Source: Haematobia irritans
Taxonomy: Eukaryota > Arthropoda > Insecta > Diptera > Muscidae
Assembly: GCF_050003625.1 (NCBI RefSeq)
Contig: NC_134397.1
Span: 65,756,669 to 65,820,668 of the forward strand
DNA: 64,000 bases
Direction: 5' to 3'
Part shown: piece by piece, positions 33,923 to 45,167 of the stretch
Position numbering within the stretch: position 1 is the first letter of the stretch
Layout: every line of letters begins with the position of its first letter
Program-made: the position numbers and the translations under genes
The notes under the pieces: generated by a model
Databases searched by the model: none
The model's input: only the letters and a program-made list of their open reading frames with translations
Told to the model about the DNA's origin: nothing

Positions 33923-35581
33923 TATACCCTTCACCACTACTGTGGTACAGGGTATAATAAGTTTGTGCATTTGTATGTAACGCCAAGAAGGAAAAGTCTG
34001 AGACCCATCGTTTAGTATACCGATCGTCTTAGAATTAAATTCTGAGTCGATTTAGCGATGTCCGTCTGTCTGTCTGTCTGTCCGTCTGTCTGTCTGTTGA
34101 TGTATTTTTGTGTGCAAAGTACAGCTCGCAGTTTTAGTCCGATTATCCTAAAATTTGGTATAGGGTCCCGATTCGGCTCAAAGACAATCCCTATTGATTT
34201 TGGAAAAAATCGGTTCAGATTTAGATATAGCTGCCATATATATTTTTCACCGATCTGGTCATAATTGGCGTGTATATCAACCGATCTTTCTCAAATTCCG
34301 TACATCCGAATATTTTATGAGTCTCGAAAAACTTGCAAAATATCAGCCAAATCGGTTCAGATTTAGATATAGCTCCCATATATAGCTTTCGCCCGATTTA
34401 CACTCATTTGCCCACAGAGCCCAATTTTTTGCTCCGATTTAGTTGAAATTTTGCACAGGGAGTAGAATTAGCATTATAGCTATGCGTGTCAAATTTGGTT
34501 GAAATCGGTTCAGATTTAGATATAGCTCCCATATATAGCTTTCAACCGATTTACACTCAAATAACCACAGAGGCCAAATTTTTGCTCCGATTTAGTTGAC
34601 ATTTTGCACAGGGAGTATAATTAGCATTGTAGCTATGCGTGCCAAATTTGATTGAAATCGGTTCAGATTTAGATATAGCTCCCATATATAGCTTTCGCCC
34701 GATTTACAATCATATGACCACAGAGTCCAATTTTTAACTCCGATTTAGTTGAAATTTTACACAGGCAGTAGAATTAGCATTGTTGCTATGCGTGCCAAAT
34801 TTGGTTGAAATCGGTTCATATTTAGATATAGCTCCCATATATATGTTTTTCTGATTTCGACAAAAATGGTCAAAATACCAACATTTTCCTTGTAAAATCG
34901 CCACTGCTTAGTCGAAAAGTTGTAAAAATTACTCTAATTTTCCTAAACTTCTAATACATATATATCGAGCGATAAATCATAAATAAACTTTTGCAAAGTT
35001 TCCTTAAAATTGCTTCAGATTTAAATGTTTCCCATATTTTTTTACTAACATTGTGTTCCACCCTAGTGCATTAGCAGACTTAAATTTTTAGATCTTGTAG
35101 AAGTCTATCAAATTCTGTGCAGATCCAGTGATATTTAAATGTATGTATTTGGGATTTCGACAAAAATGGTCAAAATACCAACATTTTCCTTGTAAAATCG
35201 CCACTGCTTAGTCGAAAAGTTGTAAAAATTACTCTAATTTTCCTAAACTTCTAATACATATATATCGAGCGATAAATCATAAATAAACTTTTGCAAAGTT
35301 TCCTTAAAATTGCTTCAGATTTATATGTTTCCCATATTTTTTTACTAACATTGTGTTCCACCCTAGTGCATTAGCAGACTTAAATTTTGAGATCTTGTAG
35401 AAGTCTATCAAATTCTGTGCAGATCCAGTGATATTTAAATGTATGTATTTGGGACAAACCTTTATATATAGCCCCCAACACATTTGACGGATGTGATATG
35501 GTATCGAAAATTTAGATCTACAAAGTGGTGCAGGGTATAATATAGTCGGCCCCGCCCGACTTTAGACTTTCCTTACTTGTT
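33923..35581 (+). mobile_element. HINE-A copy 2, complete, with 300-bp internal duplication
   Basis: The head TATACCCTTCACCACTACTG and GGTACAGGGTATAATAAG is followed by the GTCTGTCTGTCTGTCC run at about 34060. Units with CGGTTCAGATTTAGATATAG stand at 34353, 34505, 34659 and 34812, spaced 152-154 bp. The tail is GTGGTGCAGGGTATAATATA, an AGTCGG...CCGACT stem and TTCCTTACTTGTT. Two near-identical 300-bp blocks lie before the tail. It is non-coding. Confidence 0.88.
34854..35455 (+). repeat. 300-bp tandem duplication in HINE-A2
   Basis: The blocks from ATTTCGACAAAAATGGTC at 34854 and at 35154 run in parallel at an exact 300-bp offset for about 300 bases, with two mismatches visible (near 35023/35323 and 35090/35390). 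Confidence 0.93.
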
Positions 35582-35662
35582 AAGAATGTTATTAACATAT
35601 AGAAGGTATATAATAATCCTATTTGTTAAAATAATTTAATTTAGTTTTAATTCGGTATATTA

Positions 35663-35780
35663 CACTGAAAAAAAGAAAGCTTGTCCGCTTCTAAAGAGTT
35701 TGTCCTTACACTAACGATGTTGTATTCATTGCGAGCCCAAGAAGCTGAGAATTGAAATAAGGATTGAAATGCCTTTGGTG
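35663..35780. mobile_element. MITE-C fragment
   Basis: TA then CACTGAAAAAAAGAAAGC, and GCGAGCCCAAGAAGCTGAG follow the start of C copy 4; the rest is missing. Confidence 0.55.
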
Positions 35781-36108
35781 GCTTGTAAAAAATATTGAGC
35801 TGGCAAAATAATTTCACAATTTGGAGAAAATTTTACCAAAAAACTACCAAACAAATAAGTCTTAATTTGCAACATTTTATTTTTTCAAATTTTTATTTGT
35901 ATAGAAAATGTTGTCAAAATTTTATTTCTATAGAAAATTGTTTAAAAATTTTATTTCTATAGAAAATTTTGTAAAAAAATTTAGATCTATAGAAAATTTT
36001 GTAAAAAAATTTAGATCTATAGAAAATTTTGTAAAAATTTTATTTCTATATAATTTTTTGTCAAAATTTTATTTCTATAGAAAATTTTATCAAAATTTTA
36101 TTTCATCA

Positions 36109-36437
36109 TTGTTGTTGTTTTTTTGATTTCAGCTTAAAACCATACATTGACTAAACTACAAGTGTAGCTTAACCAACAGAGGAAAATAATGTTTGTCAAA
36201 TTTATTTGGACAAAGCCCTATAGACTGCAAGATGGTTGGATGGACGCACGTTTCGGAATTACCACATTCCTCATCAGCATCCTCTACTTGCAGCAAAACT
36301 ATCAACCAATTATCAGAATAAATTCAGGCAGTTCATTAAATCCAACAATAAACCACACTTGAACCTTCCGAAAAATGGCTTTACATTGATAGCCGGCTTA
36401 TGCCGAAATAAATTCGTACAAACATCTCTCTTTTCCT
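36109..36437. mobile_element. Foldback element K2, right TIR missing
   Basis: TTGTTGTTG, TTTCAGCTTAAAACC and CAACAGAGGAAAATAATG are followed by the K1 centre (CACGTTTCGGAATTACCAC). It ends at CATCTCTCTTTTCC where the array resumes. Confidence 0.8.
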
Positions 36438-37642
36438 TTTGTCAAAAATTTTATTTCTATAGAAAATTTTGTCAAAATCTTATTTCTGTAGAAAATTTTG
36501 TCAAAAAATTTATTTCTATAGAAAATTTTATCAAAATTGTATTTCTTTAGAAAAGTTTGTCAAAATTTTATTTCTGTAGAAAAATTTTTCAAAATTTTAT
36601 TTCTATAGAAATTGTTGTCAAAATTTTATTTCTATAGCAAATTTTGTCAAATTTTTATTTCTGTAGAAAATTTTGTCAAAATTTTACTTCTATAGAAAAT
36701 GTTGTCAACATTTTATTTCAATAGAAAATTTTGTGAAAATTTTATTTCTATAGAAAATTTTATAAAAATTTTATTTCTATAGAAAAGTTTGTCAATATTT
36801 TATTTCTATAGAAAATTTTGTCAAAATTTTATTTCTATAGAAAATTTTCTCAAACATTTAATTTATATAGAAAATTTTGTCAAAAATTTTATTTCTATAG
36901 AAAAGTTTGTCAAAATTTTATTTCTATAGAAAATTTTTTCAAAATTTTATTTCTATAAATGTTGTCAAAATTTTTATTTCTATAGAAAATTTTGTCAAAT
37001 TTTTATTTCTGTAGAAAATTTTGTCAAAATTTTACTTCTATAGAAAATGATGTCAAAATTGTATTGTATTGTAATTTTGTAAAAACTTTATTTCAATAGA
37101 AAATTTTGTAAAAATTTTATTTCTAAGAAAATTTGGCAAAATTTTATTTCTATATAAATTTTTGTCAAAATTTTTTTCTATAGAAAATTTTGTCAAAATG
37201 TTATTTCTATAGAAAATTTTGTCAAAATTTTATTTCTATAGAAAATTTTGTCAAAAATTTTATTTCTATAGAAAATTTTGTCAAAATCTTATTTCTATAG
37301 AAAATTTTGTCAAAAATGTCATTTCTATAGAAAATTTTGTCAAAAATTTCATTTCTATAGAAAATTTTGTCAAAAATTTAATTTCTATAGAAAATTTTAT
37401 CACAATGTTATTCCTATAGAAAAGTTTGTCAAAATTTTATTTCTATAGAAAATTTTTTCAAAACTTTATTTCTATAGAAAATGTTGTCAAAATTTTATTT
37501 CTATAGAAAATTTTGTCAAATTTTTATTTCTGTAGAAAATTTTGTCAAAATTTTACTTCTATAGAAGATGTTGTCAAATTTTTTTTTCTATAGAAAATTT
37601 TGTCAAAATTTTATTTCTATAGAAATTTTTGTCAAAATGTTA

Positions 37643-38060
37643 GCCACCGAGGTGCAATGGTTAGCATGCCCGCCTTGCATACACAAGGTCGTGGGTTCGA
37701 TTCCTGCTTCGACCGAACACCAAAAAGTTTTTCAGTGGTGGATTATCCCACCTCAGTAATGCTCGTGGGTTCGATTCCTGCTTCGACCGAACACCAAAAA
37801 GTTTTTCAGTGGTGGATTATCCCACCTCAGTAATGCTGGTGACATTTCTGAGGGTTTCAAAGCTTCTCTAAGTGGTTTCACTGCAATGTGGAACGCCGTT
37901 CGGACTCGGCTATAAAAAGGAGGTCCCTTGTCATTGAGCTTAACATGGAATCGGGCAGCACCCAGTGATAAGAGAGAAGTTCACCAATGTGGTATCGCAA
38001 TGGACTGAATAGTCTAAGTGAGCCCGATACATCGGGCTGCCACCTAACCTAACCTAACCT
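37643..38060 (+). mobile_element. tRNA-derived SINE, copy 1, with 74-bp internal duplication
   Basis: The Pol III-type head has GGTGCAATGGTTAGCATG (A box) and GGTCGTGGGTTCGATTCC (B box), with loop CTTGCAT. The body includes CCACCTCAGTAATGCT and GGCTATAAAAAGGAGGTCCC. The 3' end is CACC followed by TAACC repeats. A 74-bp block holding the B box is repeated (37691 and 37765). Without it the length is 344 bp, equal to copy 2. It sits in the 29-bp array. Confidence 0.85.
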
Positions 38061-38150
38061 ATTTCTATATAAATTTTTGTCAAAATTTTATTTCTATAGA
38101 AAATTTTGTAAAAAATTTATTTCTATAGAAAATTTTATCAAAATTTTGTT

Positions 38151-38497
38151 GCTATTTGCTGTTTTGATCTCAGCTGTAAAACCATTTTGTTGACTAAACT
38201 ACAAGAGTAGCTTAATCAACAGAGGAAAAGAATGTTTGTCAAATTAATTTGGACAAAGCGCCATAGACTGCAAGATGGTTGGATGGACGAACGTTTCGGA
38301 ATTACCACATTCCTCATCAGCATCCTCTACTTGCAGCAAAACTATCAACCAATTATCAGAATAAATTCAGGTAGTTCGCAAATTCCAAAGTGAACCACAC
38401 TTGAACCTTCTGAAAAAAGTTTATGATAGCCGGCTTATGGCGAAAAAAATGCATACAAACATCTCTCTTTTCCTTTGCCACCATCAAATCATCGATA
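38151..38497. mobile_element. Foldback element K3, right TIR missing
   Basis: ATCTCAGCTGTAAAACC, GTTGACTAAACTACAAGAG and CACGAACGTTTCGGAAT-like sequence match K1 and K2. It ends at CAAATCATCGAT, further in than K2. Confidence 0.8.
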
Positions 38498-38752
38498 AAA
38501 ATTTTATTTCTATAGAAATTTTTTTAAAAATTTTATTTCTATAGCAACTGTTGTCAAAATTTTATTTCTATAGAAAATTTTTATTTCTGTAGAAAATTTT
38601 GTCAAAATTTTATTTTTTGTGGAAAATGTTATCAACATTTTATTTCTATGGAAATTGTATCAAATATTTGGAATATCAATAGTTACATTTTTTCTTGAAT
38701 TCTACCAACTGTGACAACCGGGATTGGGAACCGTAAAAATTTCAATCGAATA

Positions 38753-39095
38753 GGTTAGGTTAGGTGGCAGCCCGATGTATCAGGCTCACTTAGACTATTC
38801 AGTTCATTGTGATACCACATTGGTGGACTTCTCTCTTATAACTGAGTTCTGCCCGATTCCATGTTAAGCTTAATGACAAGGGACCTCCTTTTTATAGCCG
38901 AGTTGGAACGGCGTTCCACATTGCAGTGAAACCACTTAGAGAAGCTTTGAACCCCTCAGAAATGTCACCAGCATAACTGAGGTGGGACAATCCACCGCTG
39001 AAAAACTTTTTTGGTGTCCGGTCGAAGCAGAAATCGAACCCACGACCTTGTGTATGCAAGGCGGGCATTCTAACCATTGCACCACGGTGGCTCCC
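38753..39095 (-). mobile_element. tRNA-derived SINE, copy 2, with 12-bp target duplication
   Basis: Both flanks read TTCAATCGAATA (38741-38752 and 39096-39107), a perfect 12-bp target duplication. In antisense, GGTTAGGTTAGG marks the 3' end and GGTGCAATGGTTAGAATG plus GTGGGTTCGATTTCTGC the tRNA-like head. At 343 bp it is full length. A sequence of this kind is moved by a partner LINE, none of which is seen here. Confidence 0.93.
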
Positions 39096-39236
39096 TTCAA
39101 TCGAATAAATTAGTTTTCTTTTTAATAAACTCAGATGGAAATGCTTTTGGAGCCTTGTAAACAATTTTGAAATAATGTAAATAATGTTACATACAACTCT
39201 TTTTGATTCCATCACCAAGTTAATTGAGTCAAACCA

Positions 39237-39560
39237 TTGTACAAGTTGAAAACAAACAGATCAAGTTTTGTTTTTTTAAATTATTTAAACAAATAATTTA
39301 TTAATTTTCCAAATGAAGAACGGTAGAACTTTGAGCGGAATTTAAATGGTAAAAATTTCATTGTTTTTATTACATTATTTTTTAAATAAAAATTTAAACG
39401 AACCAATTATATCAATTAAATTTTTACTTTAAATCAAATTTATTAAATTAAAAAAAACAACTGGATTTTATTTTATTTGTGCATGAAGTTGTCAGTTCTA
39501 ATTTGATTTTGTCTGGGCACAAAATCAAATTGAAACTTAATACAATTTATAATTTTATTT
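39237..39560. repeat. Element-H-like AATTAA-rich fragment
   Basis: CCAATTATATCAATTAAATT and CTGGGCACAAAATCAAATTG resemble element H, with no clear ends. Confidence 0.4.
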
Positions 39561-41079
39561 AAAAACTTGAAAAAATCTTCATGCTGCACACCGTTTTAAT
39601 GAGGCAAAAATACTTCCCATATTATTTTTTTTAATATATTTTTTATTAATTATAATTGACCAAATTTTTACAACTGGAATGTCGTATGGCAAAACGAAAC
39701 GAGAATTGGAACATATAATTTGCAATTAAAACACATCACGGTTCCCAGTAGGTACCCAATAATACGAGTCATAGCATGAAAATGATGGCAACAATGATGT
39801 CAGCTCATAACTAAATTTATGGTTGCGATTCCCTTAATAATGGCTTACCAGTAACACAATTTTGAGAATCTCCTCCCAGAAACCAAAAACGAGTACAATA
39901 TGCGGTAACAGGCCATAATTTTTTTGGGAGCAATAAAAAATTATGAGAGAGTCCTATTGAAAATTTACATCAATTTCGTGGTTATTGTAATCGTTAGCTG
40001 CAATAAAACGATTCACATGTAAAGAATTGAAATTATCAATGATATTCACAGAATTGCGAGGTTCGTAAAAAAAATTGAACATCGCCCGTTTGAAGTTTTT
40101 GAAACTTAATAGCCTTTTTGGAATCCATTGTACATATGAGAGTCACACTCTTTTACACATTTCTCTTGGCCCCCTTGCAATTGGAAATGCATTAATTTTC
40201 CAATACCAATGAGGATGAGTCTGTCGTTTGCTTGTTGGCTGGCTGCTTGGTTGTTGGTTTGGTATGGCCCCTTGATGATCTTGATGTGCTTTTAATTTAA
40301 AAGTCTGACTTCATTCTTTTGGTTTTGTTTGTGTGTGTGTGTGTGTGAGAGTAAATTTATTCTTCAATTTTTTTATTGAGGTTTGGGTTGGGTTCTTTTG
40401 CGTTATTTGTTGGTAAATTTTTTTTGTTTTGAATGTTGTTGGTCTTGCAGCAGTTGATTGCCTCTGTTTTTGGGTGTCATGTTTATTTTGGAGTTTTCAT
40501 ATGCCATTTATTGAACCTTGGTAACTTGGCCCACATCACGTTGGTTTATTTTCTGGTATGTGGTTTGTTTAACAAATACCCCCATGGATGGAGTTTATGT
40601 TGCCGTCATAATAAGCTGTAAAACAAAAAGAAAGAGCTTCCATGTGTTTCTAGATGTTAGGGGAGATGTGAAGGAATGATTAGGAAAATAAGTGAAATTA
40701 TGTGCGAACATTGCAATAAGCACTTATTGCACAGTGTTATCCATTATCGACATTCTGGAAGAGATATGTATGTTAGGAGTTATGAAATTTTCGTAATGTA
40801 CAAAAAAAAATCCGAGACTGAAGCATGAGTCACAACAACAATTAATTAGAATGTCATTAAAAATAATAGAGTTTAAGATAAAATAAGGCGAAAAGTAGAA
40901 GTCGAAGTGTGCTCTTAAAACTCAAGTTTTTCATTTTTGGGAAATAGATTAATTGAAATGATTGAAATAGCGTTATGATGTATCAAACACCTTCATATAA
41001 GAAGGTGTCTAAGGACACGAAATCTTTTCAGTGCAACATCAACTAAGAGAACTTAAAAACAAAAAACTAAGAAACGAAT
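39561..41079. other. Unassigned, lower-repeat sequence with GT microsatellite
   Basis: A GT run lies at about 40329-40347. No mobile element or convincing gene is seen. The 40433-40621 frame has no start context or domain to support it. Confidence 0.4.
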
Positions 41080-42381
41080 TTGAAACGAACTTCTACTAAA
41101 GACTGTCATCCACAATCGAATTACTTGGGTTGCGGTAACACTTGCCGATGGCAAGGTATCTTAAAAAATTCTTAACACCGTCTTCTACATTGTATGTTAG
41201 TCCATATGGGGGATATATTAAACAAAAAAAGGTCGATTAAATACGTATATAATTCAGTTCGACAAAATTTTCTATAGAAATACAATTTTAACAACATTTT
41301 TTATAGAAATAAAATTTTGACAAAATTATCTATAGAAATAAAATTTTGATAAAATTTTCTATAGAAATAAAATTTTGACAAAATTTTCTATAGAAATAAG
41401 AATTTGACAAAATTTTCTACAGAAATAAAATTTTGACAAAACTTTCTATGGTAATAAAATTTTGACAAAATTTTCTATAGAAATAAAATTTTGGCAGAAT
41501 AGTTTTGGCGATATGGACCAATTTTTGTGTGATTGGCCATTGGCTATATATAACTATAGACCGATATGGACCAATTTTTGCTTGGTTGTTAGCGGCCATA
41601 TACTAGCGAAATGTACCGAATCGGATAAATTTTGCTTTTCCAAGAGGTTTCGGAGGTCAAATCTGGGGACCGATTTATATGGGGGCATGGTTTTTGCATG
41701 GTTGTTGGAGACCATATACTAACACAACGTACCAAATTTCAACCGCATCGGATGAATTTTGCTCCTCTAAGAGGCTCCGGAGGTCAAATCTGGGGATCAG
41801 TTTATTGGGGGCTTTACATAATTATGGACTTATATGGACCAATTTTTGCTTGGTTGTTAGAGACCATATACTGACAGCACGTACCAAATTTCAACTGGAT
41901 CGGATGAATTTTTCTCCTCTAAGAGGCTCCGGAGGTCAAATCTGGGGATCGGTTTATTGGGGGCTTTACATAATTATGGACCTATATGGACCAATTTTTG
42001 CTTGGTTGTTAGAGACCATATACAAACACCACATACCAAATTTCAACCGGATCGGATGAATTTTGCTCCTCCAAGAGGCTCTGCAAGCCAAATCTGGGGG
42101 TCGGTTTATATGGGGGCTGTACGTAAAAGTGGTCCGATATAGCCCATTTGCAATACCATCCGACCTACATCAATAACAACTACTTGTGCCAAGTTTCAAG
42201 TCGATAGCTTGTTTCGTTCGGAAGTTAGCGTGATTTCAACAGACGGATATTCTCAGATCGACTCAGAATTTCACCACGACCCAGAATATATATACTTTAT
42301 GGGGTCTTAGAGCAATATTTCGATGTGTTACAAACGGAATGACAAAGTTAATATAACCCCCATCCTATGGTGGAGGGTATA
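41080..42381 (-). mobile_element. HINE-B copy 6, antisense, hairpin missing
   Basis: From the plus strand it runs tail-side TTCTACTAAAGACTGTCATC, ATCGAATTACTTGGGTTG, antisense 29-bp array (41265-41495), then four 153-bp units. The head end is CAGAATATATATACTTTATG and CCTATGGTGGAGGGTATA. The terminal palindromes are lost before 41080. Confidence 0.85.
41265..41495 (-). repeat. 29-bp satellite array in HINE-B6
   Basis: About eight antisense units (ATTTTCTATAGAAATAAAAT plus TTTGACAAA) lie in register with the family position of the array. Confidence 0.85.
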
Positions 42382-43050
42382 AAAACGTAGCCGACTATTC
42401 AATAATCGCAAAATTCGATAATCCATTTCATTTAGATGTTATTTGAATTAATCGAATTTAAGAGAAATAGTCAAAGTGGACTTTTTGTGACATTAAAAAT
42501 GAACTTTTTAATTTTTGGTAAATCGAGTAAATGGATTAGTTGACTTTTGATGTTAATTCAAAGCGGCTAATCGAGTTTTTTTGTGAACAAGCACGACTAA
42601 TCGAAGTTTATCAGAAAAAACGAAAAGTCGCATATGAATGAAAGGGGAACCTTCGCCTGTTTTCGTGTTGAAAATTTATCAAATTGCCGAGAGGCGCAAC
42701 GTCAAAAGTCGACTTTTCAATAATTGCAGTCGAAAGTCGATTTTTCCAAAATTTTAAAATATCAAAAAATCGACTAATTTTAGAAAAAGTCGAAAGTCAA
42801 AAATCTATAAAGCCGAAAAAGTTATTTTTCCAATATGTTAAAAGGTCGATTAATCGACTTTTGCAGTTTTGAAAATAGTCGGAAAGTCCAAAAGTCAATT
42901 TTTAAAAGGTCGGATAGTCGATTTTTCGATTGTCGTAATTTACGATTATGACTCTTTGTTGATGAATATTGTAATTTTCAAGAAAAGTAGACAGTTATCC
43001 CGAGCGAATTTTTCTGAACCAAGCACGAAATTAATTGACCCAATTATTTT
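42382..43050. repeat. TCGA-rich inverted-motif region
   Basis: AAGTCGA, TCGACTTT, TCGATTAATCGA and CGAAAGTCGA recur many times in both senses between 42600 and 42950. No TIR or coding frame is resolved. The last bases resemble element H (CGAAATTAATTGACCC). Confidence 0.55.
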
Positions 43051-43498
43051 TATACCCTTCACCATAGGCTGGGGGTATATTAATTTTGTCATTCCGTTTG
43101 TAACACATCGAAATATTGGTCTAAGAGCCCATAAATATGTTATATTCTGAGTCGTGGTGAAATGCTCTGTCGATCTATCTATGTCCGTCTGCCCGTCTGT
43201 CCGGGTGTCCGTCCGTCTGCGGAAATCACGCTAACTTCCGAACGAAACAAGCTATTGACTTCAAACTTGTCACAAGTAATTGATATTGATGTAGGTCTGA
43301 TGGTATTATGGTAAATGGGCCATATAGGACCACGTTTACGTATAGCCCCCATATAAACCGCCCCCCAAGATTTGAACTTCGGAGCCTCTTGGAGGAGCAA
43401 CTTTCATCCGATCCACTTGAAATTTGGTACGTGGTGTTAGTATATGGTCTCTAACAACCATGCAAAAATGTATCCATAATTATTTAAATATTTAAAAA

Positions 43499-43764
43499 CA
43501 CAAAATTTTTTTTTCTGATTCAATCACGAAATTAATTGATCCAATTAATTTTTTAATTGAAATGTCTTCAATAACAGAAATGGTAGTATCAATTAATAAA
43601 TTAATTGACGGCCAATTAAAAAATTAATTGATACTATTAAATTTTGTGATTGATTTTTGTTTCAATTAAAATATTTGTTGAATCAATTAAACTTTTAATT
43701 GAATATTTTATAAAACTCAATTAAAATTTTAATTGGAAGAATTTTCGTGAAATTTTTTTCTGTG
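43499..43764. mobile_element. Element H copy 1
   Basis: It starts CACAAAATTTTTTTTTCTG, has TCACGAAATTAATTGATCC, and ends CGTGAAATTTTTTTCTGTG followed by TA. The body is strand-symmetric AATTAATTGA words. Confidence 0.6.
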
Positions 43765-44238
43765 TATAAACCGATGCCAAGATTTAACTTCCGGAACCTC
43801 TTGGAGGAGCAAATTTCATCCGATTCGGTTGAAATTTCGTACGTGGTGTTAGTATATGGTCTTTAATAACCGTGCAAAAATTTGTCGGTCCATAATTATA
43901 TATAACCCCATATAAACCGATCCCTAGATCTCCGGAGCCTGTTGGAGTAGCAAAATTCATCCGATCCTGTTGAAATTTGGTACGTGGTTTTAGTATATGG
44001 TATTTAACAACCATGCAAAAATTAGTCCATATCGGTCCATAAATATATATAGCCTATATGGGGCTATATATATTTACAAATTTTATGAAACCGATGTCAA
44101 GATTTGTCCTCCGGAGCCTCCTGAAGGAGCAAATTGCATCCGATCCGGTTGAAATTTGCTACATGGTGTTAGTATATGGTATCTAACAACCACGCAAAAA
44201 TTGGTCCATATCGGTCCATAATTATATATAAACCCACA

Positions 44239-44807
44239 CACAAAAAATTTTTTTTCTGATTCAATCACGAAATTAATTGATCCAATTAATTTTTTAATTG
44301 AAATGTCTTCAATCACGAAAATGATAGTATCAATCACAGTTTTAATTGGGCATAGAAAAAATTCTTGATTAAAAAATTAATTGATTTCATTACCAAATAT
44401 CAATTAATTTTTTAATTGATTCAATTAAAAATTTAATTGATGTTGATTGCAAAACTCAATTAATTTATTAATTAAAAAAGGTAACTATTTTCAATTACAT
44501 TCTGAATTGGCTTAGAATTTTTATTTGGATTAACAATTGATTGTTTGAAAAAAAAATTAATTAAAAATTTAAAAAAAATGTTCATCGTTTTTTTTAACTG
44601 ACTTAGTCTTCCGAATTTGATTAAAAGTTAATTGTATCAATTAACTTTTTAATTAAAAATGTTAAAATTTTCAATCATTGACTTAATTAACTCAATGTTT
44701 CTATCTTGATTAAAAAGTTAATTGTACCAATTAATTTATTAATTGAAAAAAATTTCAACTTCAATTAACTTTTTAATTGGAAATATTTCGTGATATTTTT
44801 TTCTGTG
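44239..44807. mobile_element. Element H copy 2
   Basis: CACAAAAAATTTTTTTTCTG and TTTCGTGATATTTTTTTCTG are the ends, with CA on both sides at a CCCCCATATAAACC-type HINE site. The centre is TTAATTGA-rich. Confidence 0.65.
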
Positions 44808-45167
44808 CATATAAACCAGATCACCAGATTTGACCTCCGGAGCCTCTTGGCGGAGCAAAATACATTCGATCCGGTTAAAATTTGGCACGTGCTGTTAGTA
44901 TATGGTGTCTAACTACCATGCAAAAATTTATCCATATTGGTCTATAATAATATAGAGTCCCCATATAGTCCGATACCCAAATTTGACCTCCGCAGCCTCT
45001 TGGAGGAGCAAACTTCATCCGATTCGGTTAAAATTTGGTACATTATGCTAGTATGTGGCCGCTAACAAACATACCAAACTTGGTCCAAATCGGTCTCGAG
45101 ATATATATAGCCCCCAGATAAACCGATCCCTAATCACATAAAACTTGGTCCATATCGGTTCATTATT

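Larger units (their letters stand above)
35800..38660 (+). repeat. Long free 29-bp satellite array 2, with K2, SINE-1 and K3 inside
   Basis: The leader GGCAAAATAATTTCACAATT, TTGGAGAAAATTTTACC and AAAAAACTACCAAAC parallels the leader at 60155. Units of ATTTCTATAGAAAATTTTGT plus CAAAATTTT then run on, with interruptions at 36109-36437, 37643-38060 and 38151-38497. The frames 35908-36126, 37219-37419 and 37568-37833 are repeat artefacts. Confidence 0.9.

Noticed and set aside
36236..36550. 104-codon frame across element K2 and the satellite
   Set aside because: It crosses an element boundary and ends in 29-bp repeat translation.
38043..38065. CCTAA/TTAGG repeats as telomeric DNA
   Set aside because: The run is three units at the 3' end of a SINE and recurs at the end of SINE-2; flies of this group lack TTAGG telomeres.
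40433..40621. 62-codon frame as a small secreted protein
   Set aside because: No clear start context, low complexity upstream and no homology recognised.
41632..42142. Overlapping plus-strand frames of 60-126 codons
   Set aside because: They are shadows of HINE-B6 units in several frames at once.
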